DNA of 64,000 nucleotides, taken from Rothia nasimurium. Its GTDB lineage: Bacteria > Actinomycetota > Actinomycetes > Actinomycetales > Micrococcaceae. The notes beneath the pieces were generated by a model that was not told the origin of the DNA, did not search any database, and saw only the letters and a program-made list of their open reading frames with translations. The translations under genes and the position numbers were made by a program. Below, piece after piece: positions 52,076 to 61,267 of the stretch (position 1 is the first letter of the stretch; each line of letters opens with the position of its first letter). The stretch lies in the NCBI RefSeq assembly GCF_004569295.1, contig NZ_SPQC01000004.1, positions 25,408 through 89,407 on the forward strand, in the 5' to 3' direction.

Positions 52076-53092
52076 ATGCTCGAGGTCAGAAACCTCACCA
52101 AAACCTACGGCCCTAAAACGGCCGTCAACGACATCAGCTTCACCGTGCCCAACGGCCGAGTTACCGGCTTTCTCGGCCCCAACGGCGCAGGCAAATCCAC
52201 CACCATGCGCATGCTGGTAGGACTAGAAAGGCCTTCCAAGGGCAGCGCCCTGGTCGACGGCCAGCCCTACCGCTCCCTCAAAAGCCCGCTCACCTCTGTC
52301 GGCGCCCTCCTCGACGCCAAAGCCATGCACCCCGGGCGTAACGGGGCAGCCCACCTGCGCTCACTGGCGCTGACGCACGGCATCCCGAAATCCCGTGTTG
52401 ACGAGGTTATTGAGATGACTGGCCTGGCCGCTGTCTCAAAGAAGAAGGTCAAGGGCTTCTCCCTGGGTATGGGCCAGCGCATGGGCATTGCAGCCGCCCT
52501 GCTGGGTGACCCCCAGAACATCATCCTCGATGAACCCGTCAACGGCCTTGACCCCGAAGGCGTGATCTGGGTGCGTAACCTGGCCCGCCACCTGGCCTCT
52601 GAGGGCCGGGCCGTGCTGATCTCTTCCCACCTGATGAGTGAGATGTCCCAGACTGCCGACGACCTTATTGTGATTGGCCGCGGCCGTTTGCTGGCTAACT
52701 GCTCCATGGAAGACTTCCTGAAAATCGGTGATGAAAACAAGGTTCTTGTGCGCACCGACGCCCGCGATACCTTCGCTACCGCCCTGAATGAGGCCGGCCA
52801 CACCTTCACCGCCCTCGAAACGGATGGCCTGATGGTGGAGCAGGCGGACGTCCGCGACCTGGCCCGCCTGGCCCAGGAGGCCGGCGTACTGCTGCACGAG
52901 CTCACCCCGCAGAAGTCCACCTTGGAGCAGGTCTACATGAATATGACCCGCGACGACGTAGAATACACCTCGGCTAGCTTCGCTACCCCTCAGCCCGACG
53001 GCGGTACGGACGCCCCCGCCAGCTCCCAGCTCCCGGCGGGAGTCTCCGCCCCGGCAACCCCCTGGTCCTCAACCTCAGCACAGGAGAACTAA
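52076..53092 (+). CDS. ABC transporter ATP-binding protein
   Basis: 338 residues. Walker A FLGPNGAGKSTTMRML (about 36-51), signature FSLGMGQRMGIAAALL, Walker B NIILDEPVNGLD, and switch His in LISSHLMSEM. The last 40 residues are Ser/Pro/Ala-rich. It belongs to the CcmA/BcrA-like export class; its only partner is the permease 2 bases downstream. The substrate (drug, peptide or lipid) cannot be told. ATG 52076 has AAGGGGAG upstream. Confidence 0.88.
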   Translation: MLEVRNLTKTYGPKTAVNDISFTVPNGRVTGFLGPNGAGKSTTMRMLVGLERPSKGSALVDGQPYRSLKSPLTSVGALLDAKAMHPGRNGAAHLRSLALTHGIPKSRVDEVIEMTGLAAVSKKKVKGFSLGMGQRMGIAAALLGDPQNIILDEPVNGLDPEGVIWVRNLARHLASEGRAVLISSHLMSEMSQTADDLIVIGRGRLLANCSMEDFLKIGDENKVLVRTDARDTFATALNEAGHTFTALETDGLMVEQADVRDLARLAQEAGVLLHELTPQKSTLEQVYMNMTRDDVEYTSASFATPQPDGGTDAPASSQLPAGVSAPATPWSSTSAQEN

Positions 53093-53094
53093 CC

Positions 53095-53991
53095 ATGACC
53101 ACCGCATCTGTTTCTCCCGCGTCCGCGCAGGTCAACCACTCCCGTTTTGCCGAACGCAAGCTGACCTTCTGGGGTGTGCTGCGCTCTGAGGTGCTGAAGT
53201 TCCGCACCCTCACCACCAACTGGGTTATGACCCTGGTTCTGGTTGTGGTCATGGTGGGTATGGCCCCGCTGTACTCCCTCATGTTGAACTCCATGGCAGA
53301 GAGTGCTGAGATGATGGCTCAGGCCTCTGAAGGTATGGCTCAAACCAACGCCGGCATCGAATCTATGACCAATATGGCATATGCCCTGGGTGCCTCTGGC
53401 GTTGATCTAGCTAATATGCTCATTGCGGCTGTCGCAGCTGTATTTATCGGTGCTGAATATGCCACTCGGTCTATACACACTAGTCTAATCGTTGTTCCCC
53501 GCCGCTCATCGCTCTACATCGCCAAGCTACTGGTTCTGAGCGTCTACGGCTTCGTACTGGGCTTTGTACTGGCTGCCCTGGCCTATGCTGCCGGCTACCT
53601 CGTGCTTGATTCAGCTATCCGAGACACCCTGGAATTCACCGACGGGCTGGTACTCAACTGGGCGGCCGTGGGCATTTACTTCATGTTCATGACCTGGATG
53701 GGCTACGGCTTCGGTGCCCTCTTCCGCAATAACGCCGGCGGCATCGTCATGGTGGTCTTCCTGCTCTTCGTACTGCCCATCATTGCCGCTATCTTCATGG
53801 GCCAGTTCGAGTGGGTAGCGGACGCCTACAACTACCTGCCCTCGGGCTTGGGCCGTGTCATTCTCACCTACGACCTGAGTTCAGACGCCGACATCAGCTA
53901 CCTGGAAGGCGGCGCCTGGTTTGCGCTCTGGGCCGCTGTGCCCGCCCTGCTGGGCTACCTGCGGTTTACTCTCACCGATACCCGCGGCTAA
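53095..53991 (+). CDS. ABC-2 type transporter permease
   Basis: 298 residues with six membrane helices. The cytoplasmic start includes FWGVLRSEVLKFRTLTTNW, a typical ABC-2 coupling segment before helix 1 (WVMTLVLVVVMVGMAPLYSL), and TRSIHTSLIVVPRRSSLYIAK is the intracellular loop. It is the membrane partner of the ATP-binding protein just upstream and ends before a strong terminator. Confidence 0.85.
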   Translation: MTTASVSPASAQVNHSRFAERKLTFWGVLRSEVLKFRTLTTNWVMTLVLVVVMVGMAPLYSLMLNSMAESAEMMAQASEGMAQTNAGIESMTNMAYALGASGVDLANMLIAAVAAVFIGAEYATRSIHTSLIVVPRRSSLYIAKLLVLSVYGFVLGFVLAALAYAAGYLVLDSAIRDTLEFTDGLVLNWAAVGIYFMFMTWMGYGFGALFRNNAGGIVMVVFLLFVLPIIAAIFMGQFEWVADAYNYLPSGLGRVILTYDLSSDADISYLEGGAWFALWAAVPALLGYLRFTLTDTRG

Positions 53992-54010
53992 AAAGCTAGC
54001 CCTGAGACAC

Positions 54011-54050
54011 AAGAGCCGGTTACCCTCGACGGGGTAACCGGCTCTTTTCT
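54011..54050 (+). terminator. Terminator of the ABC operon
   Basis: 15-bp stem AAGAGCCGGTTACCC (54011-54025) / GGGTAACCGGCTCTT (54032-54046), followed by TTT. Confidence 0.9.
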
Positions 54051-54091
54051 GCTTACTGAACTAAGGCTCTCTGTCCTTCGCAGTAGAGAGG

Positions 54092-54892
54092 CTATTCAAG
54101 ATGCAGGGGGCCTACCAGACGCATCTCTTCGATGTCGTAGCGGTCCATCATCTCAATCAGGGCTTTATCATCAATTACTCCCCGGTCGCGCAAAAGAATG
54201 GACTGCTCGCGTGAAGCCCGAATGACCCTCAACCTCAGGTCGTTTTCAACCGCCAGTTCTTCAGAAGCTGCTGCGGCGGTTTCGGGCTGCTCGGCATGCT
54301 GGCCGAAGTGGCGGATCCACTCTTCCCGAATTTTCTGTTCCAGTTCAGGGGATGCACCCGCTTCTTGGGCAAGCTGAGGGAGCTGGTCCATGACCTTGTG
54401 GTAGGTGACGGTGTAGGCCTCTTGAAGTTCTTCTTCTTCGCTCCGCTGGTGGGCTTCTGCGGGGTTGGGGGTGGCGGCTGACCAGCGGACGGCCAGGGGC
54501 AGCAGAGCGCCCTGTACCACCAGGGAGAGAATCACGATACCGCTGGTCACGAAGAGGATGACGTCGCGGTAGGGGAAGGGGTCACCGAAGATCCAGCGGG
54601 CGGACATCATGGCCAGGTAGAGCACCACCGTGGCGAAGAGGGCGTGTGAGAGAGTATCGCTGCTGAGCCCCCTGACCGTGGTGGGCAGGTGCAGGCCAAC
54701 GAGCAGGAAGAGGAAGGCATTGAGCACATAGGAGGTAAGGCCCCAGACCGGGCGGCTGAGCACACGGGACTGGGTGGTGCTGACGCGGGGGCAGCGCTGG
54801 GCCTGCTTAATGCCGCGCAGGGAAATATTCTGAGCCTCCCAGAACAGTAGCAGGGGCAGGAAGACGCTCAGGGCAACTTCGACCATGAACAA
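54092..54892 (-). pseudogene. CPA1 Na+/H+ antiporter with large in-frame internal deletion
   Basis: 266 residues in a clean frame. The first 30 (VALSVFLPLLLFWEAQNISLRG) match an early helix of YjcE-type antiporters. They then jump to a late segment, SRPVWGLTSYVLNAFLFLLVGLHLP, which continues through the last helices and an intact cytoplasmic tail. The centre, including the PPD and ND ion-binding motifs (compare the intact relative at 5206-6981), is missing, roughly 170 residues. It cannot transport. The N-terminus before the first helix may also be cut. A terminator-like hairpin stands just upstream. Confidence 0.7.
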
Positions 54893-54907
54893 CTTTCGGG
54901 CAGAGAA

Positions 54908-54941
54908 AAAGCCGGCCGCAGGTGGCTGCGATACCGGCTTT
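54908..54941 (-). terminator. Terminator-like hairpin upstream of the antiporter remnant
   Basis: AAAGCCGG (54908-54915) pairs with CCGGCTTT (54934-54941), with an inner CGCAG/CTGCG stem and a T-run in the minus direction. No minus-strand gene lies upstream, so it may be left from a lost neighbour. Confidence 0.5.
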
Positions 54942-54984
54942 GGTCAGACAGATACTTCAGTGGTAAGGTGCAACCCAGCCTGAG

Positions 54985-55003
54985 CGGGTAAAACTTTTAC
55001 CCG
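54985..55003. promoter_or_regulatory. Palindrome upstream of the 55069 gene
   Basis: CGGGTAAAA-C-TTTTACCCG, a perfect 9+1+9 inverted repeat about 65 bases before the ATG. Size and symmetry suit a repressor operator, but no regulator is identified. Confidence 0.35.
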
Positions 55004-55068
55004 TCTCACAGGTTGGCAAACCTGGCCTCTCAACCCCTACCGCAGCCCTTACCTCGTAAAATAGAGCC

Positions 55069-56340
55069 ATGGTTGAGCGTAAACAGAACGGCGACAGGTG
55101 GCTGGCCAGTGCCGCCGCGCACGCCACACCTGATGCTGTGCGCGACACCTTCACCACCTCCATCCAGCGAGTAAGCCGAATCCCCGGCCAGGTTGGGGAG
55201 TTCTCCGGGCGCGCCGCCGGCGTCCTTACCCGCAAGGACGCCCGTACCGTCCGCGTCCGCCTTACCCTCACCACCCTCTTCGTCACCCTGCTCGCCATAC
55301 TGGTCGCCGCTGTAGGCAACTACCTCTCCCTCACTCACACCCCCGAAGACAGCGTAGACCGATATATGAGCGCCCTCGAACGCGGCGACTACATCGCCGG
55401 TATCGACCGCGGTGCCTACAGCGACTTCACCTACACCTACCTCACCAACTCCATCTACCGCGCCACCCAGGGGCGCGTAGAAAACTACACCATCACCGGC
55501 ACCAGTCAGGACGCCACCGGGCAGGTCACAGCCAGCGTCCTCGCCACCGTTGCCGGGCAAGACCACCAGCTCACCCTGCCCCTCACCCGGATACCCCGCA
55601 CCGGGCCCTTCAACGACAGCTGGCAACTTGCCACCCCAGCCCAGTCCTACCTCACCCTCACCGCGCCGGTGGCGCTCGCCGGGGTGCAGGTCAACGGCCA
55701 GTCCCTCGACCTTCCCGTTACGCGCCGTACAGAAACAGAGGCAGGCTACCAGTGGGTTATCCCCACCCTGCCTGGCACCTACGATTTCACCCTGCCCAGC
55801 AGCTCCTACTACACCCTCAGGCATGCCGACCACACCGTCACCGCACCCCTGCCAGGTAGCGGAACAAGCACTCAGGAGCTCACCCTCGACGTGCGCCCCT
55901 CCCCCCGCATGTGGAACGAAACTAACAACCTCATCACCTCCTGGTTGGAACGTTGCGAAAGCGCCCGCCGCCTCGATGTTGCTGGGTGCCCCACCTCGGC
56001 CCTGCACGGGGAAGACTCCACCGCCACCATCAGCAACGTCATCTGGAAACTCACCGACCGCCCCGCCTTCTACCTGGTACCAGACCGCACCGACCCCCGA
56101 GTCTGGCGGGCCGCTCGCTACCGTCAAGCCACCTTCGAAGTTACCTACCTGGCTAACGGTAAAGCCCAACGAGAAATCATCCCCTTCTATATCAACGCTG
56201 AGGTAGTCTCAGATGGAGCCCAAGCTAGCATCAGCGTGGGCCTGGGCGGCAGCGAAGAAAGCGAAGCCCAGCTGCGCCAAGCCATCAACAGCGAAGACGC
56301 CGCCAAATCCACCCTCCAAAAATTTGTGGCCTCACTCTAG
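55069..56340 (+). CDS. Hypothetical membrane-anchored protein
   Basis: 423 residues: a basic cytoplasmic N-terminus of about 65, one membrane helix (LTLTTLFVTLLAILVAAVGNYL), and a large extracytoplasmic part. The start of the outer part (DSVDRYMSALERGDYIAGIDRG) resembles the helical module found in many lipid- or wall-associated proteins, and the rest is strand-rich. No family is recognised with certainty. A TM2-domain gene follows after 25 bases and may be co-transcribed. Confidence 0.65.
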   Translation: MVERKQNGDRWLASAAAHATPDAVRDTFTTSIQRVSRIPGQVGEFSGRAAGVLTRKDARTVRVRLTLTTLFVTLLAILVAAVGNYLSLTHTPEDSVDRYMSALERGDYIAGIDRGAYSDFTYTYLTNSIYRATQGRVENYTITGTSQDATGQVTASVLATVAGQDHQLTLPLTRIPRTGPFNDSWQLATPAQSYLTLTAPVALAGVQVNGQSLDLPVTRRTETEAGYQWVIPTLPGTYDFTLPSSSYYTLRHADHTVTAPLPGSGTSTQELTLDVRPSPRMWNETNNLITSWLERCESARRLDVAGCPTSALHGEDSTATISNVIWKLTDRPAFYLVPDRTDPRVWRAARYRQATFEVTYLANGKAQREIIPFYINAEVVSDGAQASISVGLGGSEESEAQLRQAINSEDAAKSTLQKFVASL

Positions 56341-56365
56341 GCCCACCTTCTAAAGGCAGGAGACC

Positions 56366-56719
56366 ATGCCCGAACAGCCCCAGCACTACCAGCCCACCTA
56401 TATCAACAACCCCGGCCGCGCCCGCTCCTTTGCCCAGGGCCAGCCGGTCTACATCGTGCAGGCCAAGTCCACCCTGGTGGCCTACCTGCTTTTCTTCTTC
56501 CTCTGGTGGCTCGGGGCCCACAAGTTCTACCTGCGCCAGCCCTTCATGGGTATCTTCTACATCGTGGGTAACTTCATCGCCGGCGGCATCACCGCGGCCG
56601 TGCCCTTCATTGGCTGGATCTTCTACATCCCCCTAGTCATCGTCATGATCTGGGACCTCTTCACCATCCCCGTACGCGTCGGCTACCTCAATACTTTGGC
56701 CAACCGCCGCATCTACTAA
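56366..56719 (+). CDS. TM2-domain membrane protein
   Basis: 117 residues: a polar N-terminus of 35, then the TM2 domain with KSTLVAYLLFFFLWWLGAHK, FYLRQPFMGIFYIV and IGWIFYIPLVIVMIWDLFTIP. TM2 proteins have two helices joined by a short turn; their function is unclear. The ATG at 56366 has AAAGGCAGGAG upstream. Confidence 0.85.
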   Translation: MPEQPQHYQPTYINNPGRARSFAQGQPVYIVQAKSTLVAYLLFFFLWWLGAHKFYLRQPFMGIFYIVGNFIAGGITAAVPFIGWIFYIPLVIVMIWDLFTIPVRVGYLNTLANRRIY

Positions 56720-56844
56720 TGGTGCTGTGAACAACACCGCTTTAACCGCGCCACCCCTACCCAAACCGGGCGTCCTGCGGTAAAGTTGGTCAAGTCTGTG
56801 CTGGCACTCGGCCAACACCTGAGACCGGCCAGACCGTACGTAAT

Positions 56845-56868
56845 CTCCTGCTATGGAAATCCCATAGC
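56845..56868 (+). promoter_or_regulatory. Hairpin in the rpsF leader
   Basis: GCTATGG (56850-56856) pairs with CCATAGC (56862-56868), about 27 bases before rpsF. Upstream CCGGCC segments may form more structure. In other bacteria S6:S18 binds the rpsF leader; whether this is such a site is not shown. Confidence 0.3.
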
Positions 56869-56895
56869 CGCTTAGCCCAAAGGAGGGGTTTAATC

Positions 56896-57201
56896 ATGCG
56901 TGCATACGAACTGATGGTTATCCTCAACCCCGAGGTAGAGGACAAGGCTGTAGAGCCCACCCTCACCAAGTTCCTCGAAGTTGTCACCAAGGACAACGGC
57001 ACCGTTGACAACATGGACATCTGGGGCCGCCGTAAGCTCGCTTACGAAATCCAGAAGAAGTCCGAAGGCATCTACGCCGTCGTTAACTTCACCTCAACCC
57101 CCGAGACTGCAGCTGAACTGGACCGCGTTCTGAACCTGAACGAATCCGTCATGCGCACCAAGATCATCCGCCCGGAAGATCAGCAGATCTCCTCCAAGTA
57201 A
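56896..57201 (+). CDS. rpsF: 30S ribosomal protein S6
   Basis: 101 residues, complete: [20 protein letters not shown], then [20 protein letters not shown] and the C-terminal [16 protein letters not shown]. It pairs with S18, encoded three genes on. AAAGGAGGGG lies upstream. It opens the rpsF-ssb-rpsR-rplI cluster. Confidence 0.97.
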   Translation: MRAYELMVILNPEVEDKAVEPTLTKFLEVVTKDNGTVDNMDIWGRRKLAYEIQKKSEGIYAVVNFTSTPETAAELDRVLNLNESVMRTKIIRPEDQQISSK

Positions 57202-57289
57202 ATGTTTGAGATGGGGCCCTATTCACTAAAATGTCAGACCCCCGTGCAAAACTTCAAATACTTACTCTTATTACGACTGGAGGCATCAC

Positions 57290-57958
57290 ATGGCTGGCGA
57301 TACCGTCATTACCGTCATCGGTAACCTGACCGGCGATCCTGAGCTTCGCTTCACCCCCAACGGTGCAGCGGTAGCTAACTTCACGATCGCTTCGACTCCC
57401 CGCAACTTCGACCGCGCATCCGGCGAATGGAAAGAAGGCGAGACCCTCTTCCTGCGCGCCAGCGTCTGGCGTGAAGCTGCCGAGAACGTCGCCGAGACCC
57501 TGAAGAAGGGCATGCGCGTTATCGCGCAGGGCCGTCTGAAGTCTCGCTCGTATGAAACCAAAGAAGGCGAACGCCGCACCAGCATGGAGCTAGAGATCGA
57601 AGAAGTCGGTCCCTCACTTCGCTTCGCCTCCGCTAACGTATCCCGCAACCAGCGCCCAGGTGGCAACTTCGGTGGCGACCAGGGCTTCGGCGGCGGCTAC
57701 GGCAACCAGCAGGGCAACGGCTTCAATGCCGGTGGCCAGGGTGGTTACGGCGGCGGCGCAGGCTACGGCAACCAGGGCGGCTTCGGTGGCAACACCGGCG
57801 GCGCACAGCAGGGCAACTTCAACGCTGCCCCTGCCGCACCCGCAGCAGCCCCCCAGGCCGCACCTGCCCAGCAGGCACCCGCTGCTGACCCCTGGGGCCA
57901 GCAGTCCGGTGGTAACTACGACTGGGGATCCGGCGCAGACGACGAACCCCCTTTCTAA
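57290..57958 (+). CDS. ssb: Single-stranded DNA-binding protein
   Basis: 222 residues. The OB-fold covers about residues 1-115 ([37 protein letters not shown]). A Gly/Asn/Gln-rich flexible linker and an Ala/Pro stretch lead to the acidic tip GADDEPPF, which recruits partner proteins. It coats single-stranded DNA at the fork. The ATG at 57290 begins [11 protein letters not shown]. Placed between rpsF and rpsR as in most bacteria. Confidence 0.96.
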   Translation: MAGDTVITVIGNLTGDPELRFTPNGAAVANFTIASTPRNFDRASGEWKEGETLFLRASVWREAAENVAETLKKGMRVIAQGRLKSRSYETKEGERRTSMELEIEEVGPSLRFASANVSRNQRPGGNFGGDQGFGGGYGNQQGNGFNAGGQGGYGGGAGYGNQGGFGGNTGGAQQGNFNAAPAAPAAAPQAAPAQQAPAADPWGQQSGGNYDWGSGADDEPPF

Positions 57959-58087
57959 ACCCCGGGTAGGCACCGCCTGCACGGCAGAAGGGAAGGGGCG
58001 CCCGGCGTCCTTCTTTGAACCAAGATAAAATATTCATCCATCCCGCGGTTTATCCCGCGGGCTCCCACCAGAAAAAGGAGCACCACG

Positions 58088-58324
58088 ATGGCTAAGGCTG
58101 AAATCCGCAAGCCCAAACCCAAGCAGAACCCCCTGAAGGCTGCTGACGTCACCGTAATCGACTACAAGGACGTCGCACTTCTGCGTAAGTTCATCTCCGA
58201 CCGCGGCAAGATCCGTGCACGTCGCGTCACCGGCGTGACCGTTCAGGAACAGCGCAAGATCGCTCAGGCAATCAAGAACGCCCGCGAAGTTGCACTGCTG
58301 CCCTACTCAGGCGCTGGCCGCTAA
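58088..58324 (+). CDS. rpsR: 30S ribosomal protein S18
   Basis: 78 residues: [20 protein letters not shown], then [20 protein letters not shown] and the conserved [20 protein letters not shown]. The zinc-binding Cys of some S18 proteins are absent, i.e. the C-minus form. AAAGGAG lies eight bases upstream. Confidence 0.96.
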   Translation: MAKAEIRKPKPKQNPLKAADVTVIDYKDVALLRKFISDRGKIRARRVTGVTVQEQRKIAQAIKNAREVALLPYSGAGR

Positions 58325-58346
58325 ATCGATAGGAGAGTAGAAGAAC

Positions 58347-58796
58347 ATGGCTAAGATCATTCTTACTCAGGAAGTCACCGGTCTCGGTGCCGCTGGCGAC
58401 GTCGTCACCGTAAAGGACGGCTACGCACGTAACTACCTGCTGCCCCGCGGCTTCGCAGTCACCTGGACTGTAGGTGGCGAAAAGCAGGTTGAGTCCATCC
58501 GCGCAGCACGCGCTGCTCGCGCCAAGGCTAACCTCGAAGAAGCAAAGGCAACCGCAGCTGCTCTGTCAGCAAAGCCCGTTGTCGTTGCTCACAAGGCTGG
58601 CGCTGACGGCCGCCTCTTCGGCACCGTCAAGGCTGAGCACGTTGCTGACGCCATTGAGGCATCAGGCGCAGGCTCCGTCGACAAGCGTGCGATCAACCTC
58701 GGTTCCGCTATCAAGCGCACCGGCGTTTACACCGTTTCTGTGCGTCTGCACGAAGACGTTGTAGCCAACGTTGAGCTGGACGTCGTAGCCGAGTAA
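58347..58796 (+). CDS. rplI: 50S ribosomal protein L9
   Basis: 149 residues: N-terminal L9 domain ([32 protein letters not shown]), the long connecting helix, and the C-terminal domain with [18 protein letters not shown]. Last gene of the cluster before a terminator. AGGAGAG lies upstream. Confidence 0.97.
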   Translation: MAKIILTQEVTGLGAAGDVVTVKDGYARNYLLPRGFAVTWTVGGEKQVESIRAARAARAKANLEEAKATAAALSAKPVVVAHKAGADGRLFGTVKAEHVADAIEASGAGSVDKRAINLGSAIKRTGVYTVSVRLHEDVVANVELDVVAE

Positions 58797-58837
58797 TTCC
58801 CTTGAGGATTATTCGCTAGGTTTCTAGCATCATTAGG

Positions 58838-58876
58838 ACGCCCCCGTTCCCCCCTTCTTGGGGGAGCGGGGCGTTC
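58838..58876 (+). terminator. Terminator after rplI
   Basis: ACGCCCCcGTTCCCCC-type arm (58838 on) pairs with GGGGGAGCGGGGCGT (58860-58874) and leads into TTCT. Confidence 0.75.
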
Positions 58877-58916
58877 TGCGTGTGGTGGGCTTGCGGTTTT
58901 TACAGGGGAGTCTGGC

Positions 58917-59255
58917 ATGCTAGAGGGTATGGCTTTACAATCGACACCTCCTTCTGTCCGTACCCGCCGCCCCCAGAGCACCCAGACCCTGATTGCGGCT
59001 GCGGTCACCGAGGGCGTGGCGGTACTGACGCTGGTGTTGGCTTTTGTGGTGAACGTGGGGTCGCCCTCAACGGTTCTAGCGACCTTCTTAGGGTTCATGG
59101 CGATTTCTGTTGTGGCAGCTACCCTGGCCTTTGTGCTGGCCCTGGTGGGTCTGCTGCGCTTTGCCCGGCATACGCTCTGGTTCATCGTGATTCTGGTGGT
59201 GTCTGTGCTGGCTAACCCGGTGCTCTGGTTCTTCCTGATTAGCTACTTCTCCTAG
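58917..59255 (+). CDS. Small membrane protein
   Basis: 112 residues with three membrane helices (AVTEGVAVLTLVLAFVVNVG, FLGFMAISVVAATLAFVLAL, LWFIVILVVSVLANPVLWFF). ATG 58917 has GGGGAG upstream; ATG 58929 is an alternative. The polar start is Ser/Thr/Pro-rich. No family is recognised. Confidence 0.6.
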   Translation: MLEGMALQSTPPSVRTRRPQSTQTLIAAAVTEGVAVLTLVLAFVVNVGSPSTVLATFLGFMAISVVAATLAFVLALVGLLRFARHTLWFIVILVVSVLANPVLWFFLISYFS

Positions 59256-59369
59256 AAGTTCCCCGGGGTGGCCGGTGCCTGCCCGCGCCCGGGAGGTGCC
59301 CACGGGCGTCCGCAAAAATACCCAGCTTGCTCCCAGGCAACTCAAAACCCAGTTCAAGCCTAGTGCGGT

Positions 59370-59508
59370 TATATAGATGTAACAGCTCGAAAGGCTATAA
59401 GAAGCGAATGTGTGTGTGCTTCGAAAAGCGGGTAATGCTGAACCCGGTTTTCACTCACCGATGGCGAGACCAGTATGGGGGTCTCGCCATCAGTGTTTAA
59501 AGCGTTTT
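59370..59508 (+). ncRNA. Structured RNA candidate A (paired with B at 60961)
   Basis: No credible protein. A TATATA -10-like element (59370-59375) is followed by a first hairpin AGC...GGCT, a stem GAAGC (59401-59405)/GCTTC (59418-59422) whose loop holds TGTGTGTGT, a hairpin CGGGT/ACCCG (59429-59446), and a 12-bp terminator stem GATGGCGAGACC (59460-59471)/GGTCTCGCCATC (59480-59491), then TTTAAAGCGTTTTT. The same order of elements with different bases occurs at 60961-61150. Expected length is about 125 bases. It is not a known family to me. Confidence 0.5.
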
Positions 59509-59584
59509 TCACCCGCCCGGCGGATGTGTCCTAGCGCCGTTTTCTCTAGGGTAGAAGCAGAGACCCCACACACGAAAGGTAGCG

Positions 59585-60823
59585 ATGGAGCGCCCACACC
59601 AGACCCTTCAGCCCCAGTCCCCTCAGACTCTTCCTGCACCTCGCATGCTTGTGCCCGATGTCGCCCGAGGGCTGATGCTCTGGGGCATCGCGGTGGCTAA
59701 CGTGACCACCGCCTGGGTGGTCTTTGCCGGTGGCCCGGCCTCGATGACGGGCCGGGTGGTAGATGGCAGCTTCTGGGACAAGCTGACCATCATGTTCACC
59801 ACCTCCTTCGTGCATGCCCGCGGCTTCCCCATGTTCTCGACCCTGCTGGGCTTTGGTGTGGGGCTGATCGCTGCCAGTCTCTATCGGCGCAGCTACCCGC
59901 TGCCTAAGGCCCGCGGAGTGATTGCCCGCCGCTACGGTATGCTGGCGATCTTTGGAGTCCTACACATGGTCTTTCTTTTCTGGGGCGACATCATGCTGGC
60001 CTACGGCCTGATTGGCCTATTCATGGCCTGCTTAATCGCGGTGCGCACCAAGGTCTTGCTCTGGGTGGCCGGTACGCTTTTTGCCGTGACCAACCTGGTA
60101 GCTCTGGCCGGGGTGCTCCTGCTTGAGGCGGTGCTCGGTGCTGGCCAACTCCAGGAGCTACTGAACGGGGGTAGCAGCGGCGGCCTACTGCCCATAACGA
60201 GCTACTGGTCGGTACTGCTCAACGGCCTGATTGTGCTGCTCGGTAGCTTCCTTAGTGTGCCGTTGCAGGCTTTTATGTTGCTCCCGCTGATGCTGCTGGG
60301 GTTTGTGTTGGCGCGTGAGGGCGTGCTGGCTGACCCTGCGCGTCACCGCCGGGTGCTGGTGTGGCTGGCCGGGGTGGGCCTGGTTGCTGCCCTGGGCACC
60401 GGTATTCCTGCCGGGCTTGAGGCCCTGGGTGTGCTGCATACCGGCGTTTTCGGGGTGCTCACGATGACCCTGGGGGTTCTGGGTGGCCCGGGCTTTATTG
60501 CCCTGCTGGCGCTGGCACTTGCCGGGGTTCAGGAGCGCACGGACGCCGGTGCCCCCGTCACCGCCCCGCTTCGGCCCCTGATTGCCCTGGGTAAGCGGTC
60601 TATGACCGGTTACGTGTTGCAGTCGGTGATTTTCTTAGTGGTCTTCGGCGACTTTGCCCTGGGGCTCTTTGCGGACGCCGGTGCCTCCGTGCTTCTGCTG
60701 GTTGGCACCGCTGGGTGGCTGGTGACGGTTCTTGCGGCGGTGACTCTTGAAGCGGCGGGCAAGCCCGGCCCGCTAGAGGCCCTGCACCGCAGGATGTCTT
60801 ACGGTAAAGGCGGGCTGAATTAG
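59585..60823 (+). CDS. DUF418 membrane protein
   Basis: 412 residues with about ten membrane helices. Start features of the DUF418/YeiB family: RMLVPDVARGLMLWGIAVAN at about 20-39, and VHARGFPMFSTLLGFGVGLI. The C-terminal GKRSMTGYVLQSVIFLVVFG is the DUF418 domain. Members are thought to be transporters or acyltransferase-like proteins; the function is not known. The gene lies between two look-alike RNA candidates. ATG 59585 has AAAGGTAG upstream. Confidence 0.85.
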   Translation: MERPHQTLQPQSPQTLPAPRMLVPDVARGLMLWGIAVANVTTAWVVFAGGPASMTGRVVDGSFWDKLTIMFTTSFVHARGFPMFSTLLGFGVGLIAASLYRRSYPLPKARGVIARRYGMLAIFGVLHMVFLFWGDIMLAYGLIGLFMACLIAVRTKVLLWVAGTLFAVTNLVALAGVLLLEAVLGAGQLQELLNGGSSGGLLPITSYWSVLLNGLIVLLGSFLSVPLQAFMLLPLMLLGFVLAREGVLADPARHRRVLVWLAGVGLVAALGTGIPAGLEALGVLHTGVFGVLTMTLGVLGGPGFIALLALALAGVQERTDAGAPVTAPLRPLIALGKRSMTGYVLQSVIFLVVFGDFALGLFADAGASVLLLVGTAGWLVTVLAAVTLEAAGKPGPLEALHRRMSYGKGGLN

Positions 60824-60960
60824 CTGAGGGGCAGAGGCTTCGCCCGCGGCCTGGGGTGCTGTCTAGGTTTCTTGGCGTGTGTGCACGTTTTTCTCTGCAC
60901 ACGAGCTAAGAACCCTAGACAGACTACCGCTCCACATTCCCAGCTGGCACACAGGAACGA

Positions 60961-61150
60961 TATATAGGAGCTTAAGAAGGCTCCGCCATACTAGAGGTAC
61001 AAGGTTCGAAAGAGCAGCTGCCCGCAGGGTGGCACTGGAGAATCTCAAGAAAGCAGTAGTGTGTGTTTCTTGCATGGGGCCTAGCCCCGATGTGTAAATG
61101 TGTGTGTATTGATGGGGCTGGGTCGGGGGACCCGGCCCCATCGTTTTCGC
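60961..61150 (+). ncRNA. Structured RNA candidate B (paired with A at 59370)
   Basis: TATATA (60961-60966) is followed by hairpin GGAGC (60967-60971)/GCTCC (60980-60984), then a stem CAAGAAA (61046-61052)/TTTCTTG (61066-61072) with GTGTGTG in the loop, a hairpin GGGGC/GCCCC (61076-61088), an unpaired TGTGTAAATGTGTGTGT stretch, and a 14-bp terminator GATGGGGCTGGGTC (61111-61124)/GACCCGGCCCCATC (61129-61142) followed by GTTTTC. No credible protein lies here. The layout copies candidate A on the other side of the DUF418 gene. Confidence 0.5.
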
Positions 61151-61267
61151 AGCGATGTATGTGGACCTGCGGAAGAGAAAAAGGCGAGCAAAACGATATT
61201 CTGTCATTCTGCTTAAATATCCCAAGCAATCGCCGAATCCCCTCATCCAGCACAAGTACATATCAAG

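Noticed and set aside
59410..59700. 96-codon frame over RNA candidate A
   Set aside because: It runs through stable hairpins and into the start of the DUF418 gene in a different frame; no ribosome site.
61020..61060. T-box-like GGGTGGCAC before a terminator
   Set aside because: The full T-box consensus and specifier loop are missing and no aminoacyl-tRNA synthetase or amino acid gene follows.
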